Below are positions 24,697-32,630 of a stretch of DNA of 39,488 bases, in pieces (the stretch's first letter is position 1; each line of letters starts with the position of its first letter). The DNA is from an uncultured Nitrospira sp. (GTDB lineage: Bacteria; Nitrospirota; Nitrospiria; Nitrospirales; Nitrospiraceae), in the NCBI GenBank assembly GCA_902500825.1, contig CABVRX010000031.1:1-39488 (forward strand). The letters run 5' to 3'. The position numbers and the translations under genes are program-made. A model generated the notes under the pieces. That model had not been told where the DNA came from and made no database searches. It saw nothing but the letters and a program-made list of their open reading frames with translations.

Positions 24697-24975
24697 ATGA
24701 CCAAGGCACAGATCATCGAAAAAGTTTCCGAGCAAGTCACCACATTGACGAAGCGGCAGGCAGAAGTGGTGGTCAACACCATTTTTGATTGTGTCAGGGA
24801 TTCGCTAAAAAACGGCGATAAAACCGAGATTCGAGGCTTCGGGAGCTTTCGGCTGCGGGCTCGTCGAATGAAGGAAGGGCGGAATCCCAAGACCGGCGAG
24901 ACCGTAGCGGTACCGGCCAAGCGAGTCCCGTTTTTCAAAGCCGGCAAAGAGCTGAAGGAATTGCTCAATCAATAA
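24697..24975 (+). CDS. HU/IHF family DNA-binding protein
   Basis: A 92-residue nucleoid protein. It has the family body fold, the DNA-grasping arm with RNPKTGE (about 66-72) and the C-terminal PFFKAGKELKELLN. The N-terminus MTKAQIIEKVSEQ and the GFGSF turn fit the IHF-alpha side of the family, but which subunit it is cannot be settled from sequence alone. ATG 24697 with AAGGGAGA upstream is chosen over an extension beginning at 24664. Confidence 0.93.
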   Translation: MTKAQIIEKVSEQVTTLTKRQAEVVVNTIFDCVRDSLKNGDKTEIRGFGSFRLRARRMKEGRNPKTGETVAVPAKRVPFFKAGKELKELLNQ

Positions 24976-25001
24976 CGAGTGTTCGATTTTAAAGGGAACC
25001 A

Positions 25002-26003
25002 ATGTCGGCATCAGAATCTTCACAGATGAATACAACGGAAATCCATTGGACCGATGGTGCACTCAAACGGATGGAGCGCGCACCGATATTTCTGCGCGGT
25101 ATGGTCCGTCGGTTGGCTGAAAAGAAGGCACGCGAATTAGGCTACGAGGAAATCACCGAAGAGATTCTGGAGCAGTTTAAGGGACAGATGATGGGACGCA
25201 TGGGCGGTGAAGCCGGTATGGCATCTGCTGTCGAAGAAATGGCCAACGGCCAACTTCCATGGACTGCTGCTGCTAAAGAACGATTGAATACGGTCCCCGA
25301 ATTTATGCGAGCGATGATCAAACAAATTGCGGCGGAAATCGCAAAGGAACGGGGGCATCTCGAAGTGAACGTCGAGTTGTTTGAAAAGGTGGAAGCGCTT
25401 GGTGACCTTCACGAGGAGGGCGGACCTCCGATGGAATGGACCGAGGACGCGTTGATGCTGCTTCAAGACAAGTTAAAGCAATCGCCGCCTATCGCACTGG
25501 AATTCGTGACCGATATGTTGAAGCGAGATACGGAAGATCTCGCCAGAGCCAACAAGTTGACCTGCATCGATGCATCAGTTTTGCAAGACCTGTGGGAAGC
25601 CCCCAAGGAACGGATTGCCTGGACCGACGAAGCGTGGAAAAGGCTTCAGACCTCTCCGGATTTCGTGCGCAGTGGAATCAGAAAAGCAGCCGAACGACGA
25701 GCCCGCAAGCTGGGATTGAAGGAAATCGATTCCGACCATTTAACGACATTTCGGAACCAGGCGATGATGAAAGCCGTCAAGCGCATCCGCTCATTCGGCT
25801 ATCATGAATTGACATTCGATGCCTTTGATACCGCTCTCCAGAAAACCAAGCGTTTGCAGGGTAATGATCAGGCGGAGAAGCGCCTCCGGGAAATCCGTGG
25901 ACACTTTGCCGACCCATCTACAAAGAAGCCTGAAGGTGGGACCCTGGGAGCCGAGCTCATGGATCGTTTCCGCAGGTATCTCAAAGGCGAAGGAACACTC
26001 TGA
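25002..26003 (+). CDS. Protein of four tandem PCP_red-like domains
   Basis: A 333-residue soluble protein made almost wholly of PCP_red-type domains (the C-terminal domain of protochlorophyllide reductase subunit B). They lie at about 15-60, 86-130, 145-196 (more divergent) and 206-255. Each opens with W-T followed by a helix and the core (R)APIFLRGM, VPEFMRAM or SPDFVRSG. The typical pattern then continues with helix RRxAExxARELG and a short strand. A helical C-terminus follows. AAAGGGA lies five bases before ATG 25002, and the gene starts 26 bases after the HU/IHF gene. The function is unknown. With the gene at 10345 it shows that this domain is used repeatedly in this genome outside pigment synthesis. 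Confidence 0.78.
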   Translation: MSASESSQMNTTEIHWTDGALKRMERAPIFLRGMVRRLAEKKARELGYEEITEEILEQFKGQMMGRMGGEAGMASAVEEMANGQLPWTAAAKERLNTVPEFMRAMIKQIAAEIAKERGHLEVNVELFEKVEALGDLHEEGGPPMEWTEDALMLLQDKLKQSPPIALEFVTDMLKRDTEDLARANKLTCIDASVLQDLWEAPKERIAWTDEAWKRLQTSPDFVRSGIRKAAERRARKLGLKEIDSDHLTTFRNQAMMKAVKRIRSFGYHELTFDAFDTALQKTKRLQGNDQAEKRLREIRGHFADPSTKKPEGGTLGAELMDRFRRYLKGEGTL

Positions 26004-26082
26004 CAGTCTGAAGCTACTCATCCGTCAGTTTCACGTGTTCCCCACAAATACTCAACCGACCGGATCAAAGCGTCGCTTCTAT

Positions 26083-26403
26083 CTAATGGGCTCCCACCTG
26101 CTGGGGCCAAAACTTGTGCCGGATCTGGGGGAGCGGTTCGTTGTCAAAATTGGGGATATCGTATAGACAACGATCGATCGTCGCGACTTCCTCTTCGGTC
26201 AAGGGCAACGTCACTTTTTTCTTCCAGAACTGATCAAGCGTGAAATAGTCCGCCGACTGGGGTTTCTGCGCCAACAACTCCTGCATCTTTTTGAAGCCCA
26301 GCGTATCGACTCCTGGGACACGTCCTTTGTTCCGATCAAGACACCACATCAGAACTTCGGCAATCCCGTACATCGTAATATCAACATTCACTATTTTGCT
26401 CAT
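26083..26403 (-). CDS. Conserved-looking small protein of unknown function
   Basis: A 106-residue soluble protein, not recognised. It has a predicted mixed helix/strand pattern, two cysteines in the first two thirds (MWCLDRN, IDRCLYD) and no signal or membrane segment. A strong ribosome binding site (AGGAGG, read on the minus strand) and a well-formed promoter upstream support it as a real gene. It is divergent from the VCBS-repeat gene and convergent with the PCP_red gene. Confidence 0.7.
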   Translation of the reverse strand: MSKIVNVDITMYGIAEVLMWCLDRNKGRVPGVDTLGFKKMQELLAQKPQSADYFTLDQFWKKKVTLPLTEEEVATIDRCLYDIPNFDNEPLPQIRHKFWPQQVGAH

Positions 26404-26429
26404 AACTTTCCTCCTACATGCAACGCAGC

Positions 26430-26459
26430 ATCTTACCGTAAGCGGAAGGAGAAATTCAA
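26430..26459 (-). promoter_or_regulatory. Minus-strand promoter of the 106-residue protein gene
   Basis: On the minus strand TTGAAT (26459-26454), an 18-base spacer and TAAGAT (26435-26430) form a good sigma-70 promoter 27 bases before the ATG at 26403. Confidence 0.55.
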
Positions 26460-26484
26460 AGGCTGATGCAGGTCAGGTCCAAGA

Positions 26485-26514
26485 TTGCGAGGGGGAAGAC
26501 CGCCTCTGTATACT
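26485..26514 (+). promoter_or_regulatory. Promoter of the VCBS-repeat gene
   Basis: TTGCGA (26485-26490), an 18-base spacer and TATACT (26509-26514) precede the VCBS gene by about 48 bases. It is back to back with the minus-strand promoter at 26430-26459, separated by 25 bases. Confidence 0.55.
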
Positions 26515-26561
26515 GGGCCTTCTGATTCCACCTCATAGGCTTATTGGTCCAGTAGGATTGG

Positions 26562-27770
26562 GTGTCTGGAGACGGTGTGAACATTCTTCTCGAGCGGAAA
26601 TCACACGTGGCCAGACTGGTTTTCTCTCTACTGTGGCTGCCACTTTTCGGTCATGCTCTGTGGGCCTGTTCCAAGAGCGAGCCCTATAACCCGCCTGACC
26701 CGTTTTATTATTTTGCCAGTTATAAGGTTGGCAAGAATCCTACCACTATTATTACCGAGGATCTTAATCATGACTCATTCACCGATCTTGTCGCCACCAA
26801 TATTGCGAGTAATACCCTTTCGATTCTGTTGGGGAATGGTGACGGTACATTCAGAGATCAGATTCAGCTGCATGTTTGTCAGGAGCCGCGTTCCCTCGTG
26901 CTGGGCCACTTCAATCAAGACAGACACGCTGATGTCGCTCTGGCGTGCTCCGGTGGAGACGAGGTGATGATCTTGCTCGGACATGGGGATGGAAGGTTTG
27001 AAGAGGGACCACGTTATCCGGTCCACCGCGCACCGATTGCATTGGCCGCCGACGACATTAATGGCGATCACCATGCGGATCTTGTCGTCGCTCTACGGAA
27101 CGACAAGGTCAAGGTCTTTCTAGGGAATGGGACCGGCGAATTTCGACACGGTGTTCAGTACGAACATGGCGACACTCCTACATCCGTTGCCCTATCTGAT
27201 CTCAACGCTGATGGAAAGTTGGATTTGGTGGTGACGAATGGAGGGCCTATGTCGAATGCCGTCTCCATTTGGCTCGGGAACGGTGACGGTTCCTTTCGTG
27301 ATCCCAAAGATTATTCGACAGGCCGCCGACCTCTTGGCGTAAGTTTCGCCGACTTCAATAACGATCATCACAGGGATTTACTGGTCATCAACGGAGAGAA
27401 GGATAGCTTCACAACGTTTCTCGGCAACGGCAACGCGACCTTCCAACCCGGTAAGGATTCCGGGGCCGATGCTGGTCCCAATTTTGGGTTGGCACGGGAT
27501 TTCAATGGTGATCGGTTAGAAGATGTCGCGATCGTAAACATTCAGTCAAATGATCTGTCAATTTTGTTCGGGAAAGGCGACGGCACCTTTCATTACCCTC
27601 CAAGAAATTACCGGACGAAGTCCGGCCCATTTGCCCTTTCCTCTTTTCATGTCACGACCTCAGGACTGGAAGAGCCGGGACTGGTCATTACAGACAACGG
27701 AAGTGGCAGTGTCTCGATCTTCCTTCACCGTGGTCTGAAACCGGTTGCGAAGTCAGAGCCAAGAGAGTAG
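26562..27770 (+). CDS. FG-GAP/VCBS repeat lipoprotein
   Basis: A 402-residue exported protein. The N-terminal hydrophobic stretch (about 18-36, ending LWAC-SKSE) resembles a lipoprotein signal with the cysteine as lipidation site. The rest is a beta-propeller of VCBS/FG-GAP repeats. At least six calcium-binding loops of the form D-x-N-x-D-x-x-x-D are visible (EDLNHDSFTD, HFNQDRHAD, DDINGDHHAD, SDLNADGKLD, ADFNNDHHRD, RDFNGDRLED), most followed by the SILLGNGDGTF type of strand. Such propellers usually mediate adhesion or protein contact at the cell surface. The start is GTG 26562 or GTG 26577. Both keep the signal. Confidence 0.83.
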   Translation: MSGDGVNILLERKSHVARLVFSLLWLPLFGHALWACSKSEPYNPPDPFYYFASYKVGKNPTTIITEDLNHDSFTDLVATNIASNTLSILLGNGDGTFRDQIQLHVCQEPRSLVLGHFNQDRHADVALACSGGDEVMILLGHGDGRFEEGPRYPVHRAPIALAADDINGDHHADLVVALRNDKVKVFLGNGTGEFRHGVQYEHGDTPTSVALSDLNADGKLDLVVTNGGPMSNAVSIWLGNGDGSFRDPKDYSTGRRPLGVSFADFNNDHHRDLLVINGEKDSFTTFLGNGNATFQPGKDSGADAGPNFGLARDFNGDRLEDVAIVNIQSNDLSILFGKGDGTFHYPPRNYRTKSGPFALSSFHVTTSGLEEPGLVITDNGSGSVSIFLHRGLKPVAKSEPRE

Positions 27771-27794
27771 GAAACGAACGATCACCGTCTATTC

Positions 27795-27823
27795 TTGACA
27801 GCCTGGAGGGCCTTCGCTAGAGT
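27795..27823 (+). promoter_or_regulatory. Strong sigma-70 promoter before a mini-membrane protein
   Basis: A consensus TTGACA (27795-27800), a 17-base spacer and TAGAGT (27818-27823) predict a start near 27830, some 34 bases before ATG 27864. It is among the better promoters in the window and supports the reality of the small genes that follow. Confidence 0.6.
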
Positions 27824-27863
27824 GGCCGTTGGGTAAAGCAGCCTTGGATTTTCGAGCACTACA

Positions 27864-28070
27864 ATGGCGCTTCGATCCTTTGCATGGTGGTTCATGATTG
27901 GGGCTTTGCTGACCCTTTCCGTTCTCATGGTGCAGGGTGGAGTTCACGATTTGTGGGAAGGAACTCAACCTGCTGGGGGCACAAACGTGTTTGTGTATTT
28001 TGGCACGACGCTTATAGGCGGGGGATTGCTGGCCGGGTGTGTTGCGTTAATTATGAATCGCCTTCGATAG
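27864..28070 (+). CDS. Small two-helix membrane protein
   Basis: A 68-residue protein with two hydrophobic helices (about 8-24, WFMIGALLTLSVLMVQG, and 43-63, VYFGTTLIGGGLLAGCVALIM) joined by a polar loop. No family is recognised. A good promoter precedes it. The ribosome binding site is poor, so the start is not certain. Confidence 0.5.
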   Translation: MALRSFAWWFMIGALLTLSVLMVQGGVHDLWEGTQPAGGTNVFVYFGTTLIGGGLLAGCVALIMNRLR

Positions 28071-28089
28071 CAGAGAGAGTAGGACATGT

Positions 28090-28278
28090 ATGCAGTGTCT
28101 CAAGTGCAGAGGGTTCATGATGGTGGAGCGCCACTATACCCTCATGAACAGGAGGATATATGCCCGCTGCCTCAATTGCGGGTTCTGGATTGATTTGGCC
28201 GACCTCCTCAGGTTTTTTCATAAAGTTCTTGATAGTGGACGGAAAGGTGATAAAGTGCGGGAGTCGTTTATTTTCTGA
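28090..28278 (+). CDS. Small zinc-ribbon protein
   Basis: A 62-residue protein with C3-x2-C6 and a second C-x2-C at about 27-30 (MQCLKCRG, ARCLNCGFWID), the layout of a rubredoxin-like zinc ribbon. It is basic and has no signal. TAGGAC upstream of ATG 28090 is an acceptable ribosome binding site. It stands 19 bases after the small membrane protein and 15 before the carboxypeptidase, so the three may form one transcript. The function is unknown. Confidence 0.6.
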   Translation: MQCLKCRGFMMVERHYTLMNRRIYARCLNCGFWIDLADLLRFFHKVLDSGRKGDKVRESFIF

Positions 28279-28293
28279 AAAAGGCGATCATTT

Positions 28294-29226
28294 TTGGCAC
28301 AGAAGGATCACATCCGCCTTAATTCTCGTTTGCAGAGTTGGGGCCGAACCCTCTGTCGCCTTGTTCTCATTGGGGCGGTACCTCTCCCGTTGATCGGTTT
28401 GTCGATTCTTCCCGCCTCTGCCAAGGAGGCGCACTTCAAGAACCAGGTTATCCATATAGCCAGTTATGCTCCGCAACCCCTACCATGGAAGCGGATTCCC
28501 GCACACAGTATCCTTCTGAAGGAATTGCGATCAGGCCGTATTCTATTTGAGCACGAGGTTGAGAAACGTCTGTCGCCGGCCAGTTTGACCAAGATTATGT
28601 CGGCGCTCATCATTCTTGAGAATGGCCGCCTTGATGATCTGGCAACAGTGAGCAGGAATGCGGCGAGAGCCCCCAAGACTCATCTACGACTAAAGGTCGG
28701 GGAAGTGTTTCGCCTTGGAGATCTGCTCAAGGCGATGATGATGGTATCAGCCAATGACGCCTGCCTGGCGGCTGTTGAGCATGTCGGAGGCGATGAAGAG
28801 CAGTTTGTGAGGTTGATGAACGCCAAGGCGAGAGCCCTTGGATTATCGGACACCCACTTCAGTAACGGGTGTGGTTTTGACGGTCCCGACCACTATTCAA
28901 CGGCTGAAGACCTGGCGAAACTTAGTGAAGTGGCGATGCGAAATGCGGTGTTTCGAGAGCTCGTCAAAGAGGAACGCGAGATTATCACACCTGTCAGTGG
29001 CTATCGCGCCTACGTCCTGCATAATACGAACCGGTTACTGGGTCGCATCCCCGGCGTGGAAGGGGTGAAGACGGGATTTACCTCCAAAGCAGGCAGATGT
29101 CTGATTGCTAAAGTTTCTCAAAATGGTAGTGATCTGCTTCTCGTGATCCTGAATTCTAACCGCCGGTGGAATACGGCGAAAAGTCTGATCGATTACGGGT
29201 TCCGTCTCACAAGTACCGTTCAATAG
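28294..29226 (+). CDS. dacA: D-alanyl-D-alanine carboxypeptidase (PBP5/DacA family)
   Basis: A 310-residue S11-family penicillin-binding protein trimming the terminal D-Ala of peptidoglycan stem peptides. It has a signal sequence (about 18-44, ending ASAKE), the catalytic S97-x2-K100 (SLTK), S152-x-N154 (SAN) and K259-T-G261 (KTG). The penicillin-binding C-terminal domain and amphipathic anchor of classical PBP5 are absent, so it is a short, secreted form. The start is probably TTG 28294 with AAAAGG ten bases upstream, because no ATG or GTG allows a full signal peptide. It acts in the periplasm. Confidence 0.9.
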   Translation: MAQKDHIRLNSRLQSWGRTLCRLVLIGAVPLPLIGLSILPASAKEAHFKNQVIHIASYAPQPLPWKRIPAHSILLKELRSGRILFEHEVEKRLSPASLTKIMSALIILENGRLDDLATVSRNAARAPKTHLRLKVGEVFRLGDLLKAMMMVSANDACLAAVEHVGGDEEQFVRLMNAKARALGLSDTHFSNGCGFDGPDHYSTAEDLAKLSEVAMRNAVFRELVKEEREIITPVSGYRAYVLHNTNRLLGRIPGVEGVKTGFTSKAGRCLIAKVSQNGSDLLLVILNSNRRWNTAKSLIDYGFRLTSTVQ

Positions 29227-29314
29227 CGCCCCACATCTCATTCTTGGCATGTTTGCCGGGAATCCCTTCCTGAGTGCAAATTTTTCTTGATGGAACCCGT
29301 TTGTCTTTGATGGA

Positions 29315-29845
29315 CTACCGTGGAGCAGCAAACTCGATGTTGATGTCCTTGCCAAGGTAATTCACCTGGAAACCTTGCTTGTCGTAGGCCATGACGGCTC
29401 CCATGACGTTTTCGTCACCATACTCCTCCTGGCCTAACAACTTTCGGATGTCCTCTGGACTCTCGCTATTGAGCACATTACGAAAGATGCCTCTGGTCTT
29501 ATAGGCGAACCGGTTATTGATGAAAAGGAGGTCGACTTTACCGTCCTGAATCCGCACCCCGGCCATCGGACCTGTCGGCTTTCGTTGATCGAGCAAAAAG
29601 ATGAAAGCCGCTTCCTGCTCTACCTTGACTCCGGAGATCATTTCGTTCGCGAGCGTTCCGACGGCTTTGGATTCCGAGTCACCCAATTTGACCCCGAACA
29701 GCGAAACCTCAGCGCTTGAAACGGCCTTTGGTTCCATGACATCGTTCTTACTTAATTCATAGGGCTCAGCATGGGCCGAGCCAATCGTTGCGAGGATGCT
29801 CGCCAGTAGGATGATTGCCGTCCGTACCGCAGGCGATTTCGTCAT
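29315..29845 (-). CDS. Exported protein of unknown function
   Basis: A 176-residue protein with a clear signal peptide (MTKSPAVRTAIILLASILATIGSAHA, cleavage after AHA). The mature part contains LFGVKLGDSESKAVGTLANE, a pattern common in small periplasmic proteins of unknown role, and a later ESPEDIRKLLGQEEYGDENVMG segment. It is predicted to be a mostly beta periplasmic protein. No family name can be given. It is convergent with the carboxypeptidase gene and the last gene on the minus strand after the 97-residue protein. Confidence 0.72.
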   Translation of the reverse strand: MTKSPAVRTAIILLASILATIGSAHAEPYELSKNDVMEPKAVSSAEVSLFGVKLGDSESKAVGTLANEMISGVKVEQEAAFIFLLDQRKPTGPMAGVRIQDGKVDLLFINNRFAYKTRGIFRNVLNSESPEDIRKLLGQEEYGDENVMGAVMAYDKQGFQVNYLGKDINIEFAAPR

Positions 29846-30011
29846 GATTTTCAGCAGTTCTTTCGTAAGGGTTTACGGTTTGATCGGGATGGGTAAGTCG
29901 ATGAAATCGAACTGTAACATATTGTGGCCAAGAGCTGCTAGACGCGCAGGGAATGGGATGCGCGAGCGGCTGTTGCATAAGTGATTTGTCGGATGGACAC
30001 GGTATCCTCCA

Positions 30012-30305
30012 TCATGACTCTGGCTCATCGCCCAACAACATCGCACCGAGTTCACGAAGTCGATAAAAGTAGGCTTGAGGCTCGGTATCCAATGCTTCCG
30101 TCAGTTCATCGAGATCTCCCAAACAGTCTTTCACGATAGCAACACGTTGGGCATCCAGGCCTTCGGAACTATCGAGATAGAAGACCACACAGCCGCTAAT
30201 GACCGTGTCGATCGTCATCAATTGCCCTTGATGTGGACTCGAAAACTGAGGCCATCCGTTGGCGCAATGTTGCTCCCACGTTGTTGCAATCATGTTTCGG
30301 TCCAT
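30012..30305 (-). CDS. Small soluble protein of unknown function
   Basis: A 97-residue acidic protein with no recognised domain. It contains three cysteines and a helical C-terminal half (GDLDELTEALDTEPQAYFYRLRELGAMLL). The purine-rich GGGGAAGGGA before ATG 30305 is a good ribosome binding site and partly lies within the large hairpin at 30318-30369. It follows gdhA on the same strand. Confidence 0.6.
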   Translation of the reverse strand: MDRNMIATTWEQHCANGWPQFSSPHQGQLMTIDTVISGCVVFYLDSSEGLDAQRVAIVKDCLGDLDELTEALDTEPQAYFYRLRELGAMLLGDEPES

Positions 30306-30317
30306 GAGGTGTCCCTT

Positions 30318-30369
30318 CCCCTCCGCCGCGCGACAGGTAGCCCTCTCACGCGCGCCGTAAGCGGAGGGG
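30318..30369 (-). terminator. Large GC-rich hairpin between gdhA and the 97-residue protein gene
   Basis: Outer arms CCCCTCCGC (30318-30326) and GCGGAGGGG (30361-30369) pair perfectly, and inner CGCGCG blocks (30327-30332 and 30349-30354) extend the stem with a bulge. Read on the minus strand it follows gdhA by about 50 bases, and its distal arm GGAGGGG overlaps the ribosome binding region of the downstream gene. It could terminate gdhA transcripts or restrict translation of the small protein. Confidence 0.5.
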
Positions 30370-30419
30370 CCAGTATCCAGCCACGAAGTCCTGATGAACT
30401 GCCGAGAGATATCGCAGGA

Positions 30420-31670
30420 TCAGGGGTACAGTCCACGCTGGAGGTGTGCTTGAGCAACTTGATCAATTCCGTTCATGAGCGCGGCCATGCGCATCGATAC
30501 CCGGCGTTCAGTCGAAAAATGAAGTGTCCGCTGAAAGGCGGACGTGATGATGTTTTGCAGACGATTCTGGATGTCTGTTGCACTCCAGAAAAATCGCTGA
30601 AGGTCCTGCACCCATTCAAAGTACGAGACGATGACGCCGCCGGAGTTGGCGAGAATATCTGGGATGACAAAAATTCCTTTGTCTGTAAGGATGCGGTCGG
30701 CCTCAAGCGTCGTCGGACCGTTGGCTCCCTCCGACAGAATCCGGCACCCCAAAGAATGCGCGTTTTTGCTTGTGATCTGTTCCGAGAGGGCGGCGGGTAC
30801 GAGAACGGTGCACTCTAGGCTCAGAAGTTCTTCATTTGTGATCGCATCCCCCAGCTTAGTGTCATGCAGCGGTTGGTTGGGATCACGATGAAGCAACTTC
30901 ATGACATCCAACCCATTGGGGTTGTAAATTCCACCATGCACATCGCTGACGGCAATGACGCGTGCCCCTTGTTGTCGCATGATGCGAGCAGTGTGTGAAC
31001 CGACATTTCCAAATCCTTGAATCGCGATGGTGGCATTCTCAATCGATATCTTGAGATGACGGAGCATCTCTTGCGTGACATAGACGACTCCGCGTCCCGT
31101 CGCTTCTTCACGACCCAAGCTTCCTCCGATCGAAAGTGGTTTGCCGGTTACCACTCCAGGAACGGCGTAACCGACTTGTTGGCTATACGTGTCCATCATC
31201 CATGCCATGATCTGAGCATCGGTCCCTACGTCTGGGGCCGGTACATCTTTGTCGGGACCAATCAAGGGGAAAATCTCCGCAGCATATCGTCGTGTCAACC
31301 GCTGTAACTCGCCGGACGACAGTTGTTTCGGTGCGACGGTGACTCCGCCTTTCGCTCCTCCGTACGGCAAGCCGGCCAAGGCGCACTTCCACGTCATCCA
31401 CATCGCAAGCGCGGCCACCTCACCAAGATTCACATCGGGATGGTAACGCACGCCTCCCTTGGAGGGGCCCCGCGATGAATCATGCTGAACGCGGTAGCCC
31501 GTAAAAACCTCCACGTGCCCGTCGTCCATCCGAACTGGAAGGCTGACAACGAGGGATCGCTGCGGAAGTTTCAGACGTTCACGGAGATTTGGATCAAGTC
31601 CCATTGCCTCTGCGGCCTCATCGAACTGCGCGACGGCCAGGCGAAAGGTCGGGGTATCAAGTTCCTGCAT
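30420..31670 (-). CDS. gdhA: Glutamate dehydrogenase (Glu/Leu/Phe/Val dehydrogenase family)
   Basis: A 416-residue enzyme interconverting glutamate and 2-oxoglutarate plus ammonia. The substrate domain has KGGVRYHP (71-78) and the catalytic lysine K107 in LPYGGAKGGV. The nucleotide domain has GFGNVG (219-224). The sequence fits the hexameric NAD-type group, but the cofactor cannot be fixed from the sequence alone. GAGGAG six bases before ATG 31670 is strong. It lies 45 bases after lipB, with a small ACCGAC/GTCGGT hairpin (31684-31699) in between. Confidence 0.95.
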   Translation of the reverse strand: MQELDTPTFRLAVAQFDEAAEAMGLDPNLRERLKLPQRSLVVSLPVRMDDGHVEVFTGYRVQHDSSRGPSKGGVRYHPDVNLGEVAALAMWMTWKCALAGLPYGGAKGGVTVAPKQLSSGELQRLTRRYAAEIFPLIGPDKDVPAPDVGTDAQIMAWMMDTYSQQVGYAVPGVVTGKPLSIGGSLGREEATGRGVVYVTQEMLRHLKISIENATIAIQGFGNVGSHTARIMRQQGARVIAVSDVHGGIYNPNGLDVMKLLHRDPNQPLHDTKLGDAITNEELLSLECTVLVPAALSEQITSKNAHSLGCRILSEGANGPTTLEADRILTDKGIFVIPDILANSGGVIVSYFEWVQDLQRFFWSATDIQNRLQNIITSAFQRTLHFSTERRVSMRMAALMNGIDQVAQAHLQRGLYP

Positions 31671-31715
31671 AGATCTCCTCTACACCGACACCCGTCGGTT
31701 TCGTACGCCGGTGTG

Positions 31716-32432
31716 TCATGCAATAGTCGACCAGTTAAGGGCAAACACCGTGGCGAAGGTCCGAGCAAGCTCCTGCTTGACGACACCAATCGGGACGGCT
31801 GTTTGGCGTACTGTCTTCATGGATGTCACACGGCAGTCAGGAAATCCGCAGGGATGGATCCGCTGGAACGGCGTCAGGTCCAAATCAACATTCAAGGCGA
31901 ACCCGTGCAATGTCACGCCGTGATCAATTCGTATGCCCAAGAATGCGATTTTTTGCGGTTCAGGAGTCATGATCCACACACCTGGTTTTCCGACAATACG
32001 GGAGCCGGTAATGTTCCAGAGATCAAGTACCTGAATGACCACTTCTTCCAGTAACCAGACCAATTGCCTGGGTCCTGCTGCAAGTCGTTCAAGCTTGAGC
32101 ACGGGGTAGACCACAATCTGTCCGGGGCCGTGAAAGGTCACAGAACCTCCACGATTGACGTGATGCAATTCCGCTCCGTCTGCGCATAACGCAGATTCAC
32201 TGCCCCCCCAATCCGACAGCCTGGTCCTACGTCCGAGCGTATAGACGGGTGGATGTTCAAGGATCAGAACAGTATCCGGTTGGAGATCGAGGAGACGTTC
32301 CCTATGCAAGCGAGACTGTATTCCCCACGCAATGAGATAGGGGACTGGATCTGAAAAGATGCGAGCCGCACCCTCATGAATAATATGGGGAGAGCTCAAA
32401 TGCGGAGTCATCACGCTATTGGCATCGATCAT
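31716..32432 (-). CDS. lipB: Octanoyltransferase LipB
   Basis: About 238 residues. Transfers octanoyl from acyl carrier protein to lipoyl domains, the first step of lipoate synthesis. Conserved are RGGSVTFHGPGQ (94-105 in this numbering), the catalytic lysine K161 in KIAFLGIRI, LHGFALNV and the catalytic cysteine C195 in HPCGF. The N-terminus is uncertain: in-frame starts exist at 32486 (GTG), 32462, 32432 and 32411, and none has a convincing ribosome binding site. 32432 is a compromise with the family length of 210-240 residues. Confidence 0.9.
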   Translation of the reverse strand: MIDANSVMTPHLSSPHIIHEGAARIFSDPVPYLIAWGIQSRLHRERLLDLQPDTVLILEHPPVYTLGRRTRLSDWGGSESALCADGAELHHVNRGGSVTFHGPGQIVVYPVLKLERLAAGPRQLVWLLEEVVIQVLDLWNITGSRIVGKPGVWIMTPEPQKIAFLGIRIDHGVTLHGFALNVDLDLTPFQRIHPCGFPDCRVTSMKTVRQTAVPIGVVKQELARTFATVFALNWSTIA

Positions 32433-32531
32433 GGAAACACACGACCAAAGGGATGGGGCCATCCATGAAGATGGTGAACCGCCCACCCGTGGTCAGTTCC
32501 AAAAGACACAGTGCTGGAGAGAACGCACAGA

Positions 32532-32574
32532 CTCTGCATGGTGAGAATATTGTTGCATAACTCACCATGCAGAG
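32532..32574. terminator. Perfect 14-bp hairpin between sigma factor gene and lipB
   Basis: CTCTGCATGGTGAG (32532-32545) and CTCACCATGCAGAG (32561-32574) pair perfectly around a 15-base AT-rich loop. No T-run follows on the minus strand. With the neighbouring hairpin it forms a tandem structure after the sigma factor gene. It may instead be an mRNA processing or regulatory element in the leader of lipB. Confidence 0.5.
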
Positions 32575-32580
32575 GAAAGT

Positions 32581-32617
32581 CGCGTTGCGAGGGTGACGGG
32601 GCTACCCTCGCAACGCG
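32581..32617 (-). terminator. Perfect 14-bp hairpin directly after the sigma factor gene
   Basis: CGCGTTGCGAGGGT (32581-32594) and ACCCTCGCAACGCG (32604-32617) form a very stable stem with a nine-base loop, 13 bases after the stop of the sigma factor gene on the minus strand, followed by ACTTTCC. The position and strength fit a terminator despite the short U-tract. Confidence 0.65.
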
Positions 32618-32630
32618 CTGACCCAAAAAG

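Noticed and set aside
30075-30818. Long plus-strand open frame opposite gdhA.
   Set aside because: It is antisense to the well-supported gdhA and the 97-residue gene and has no motif.
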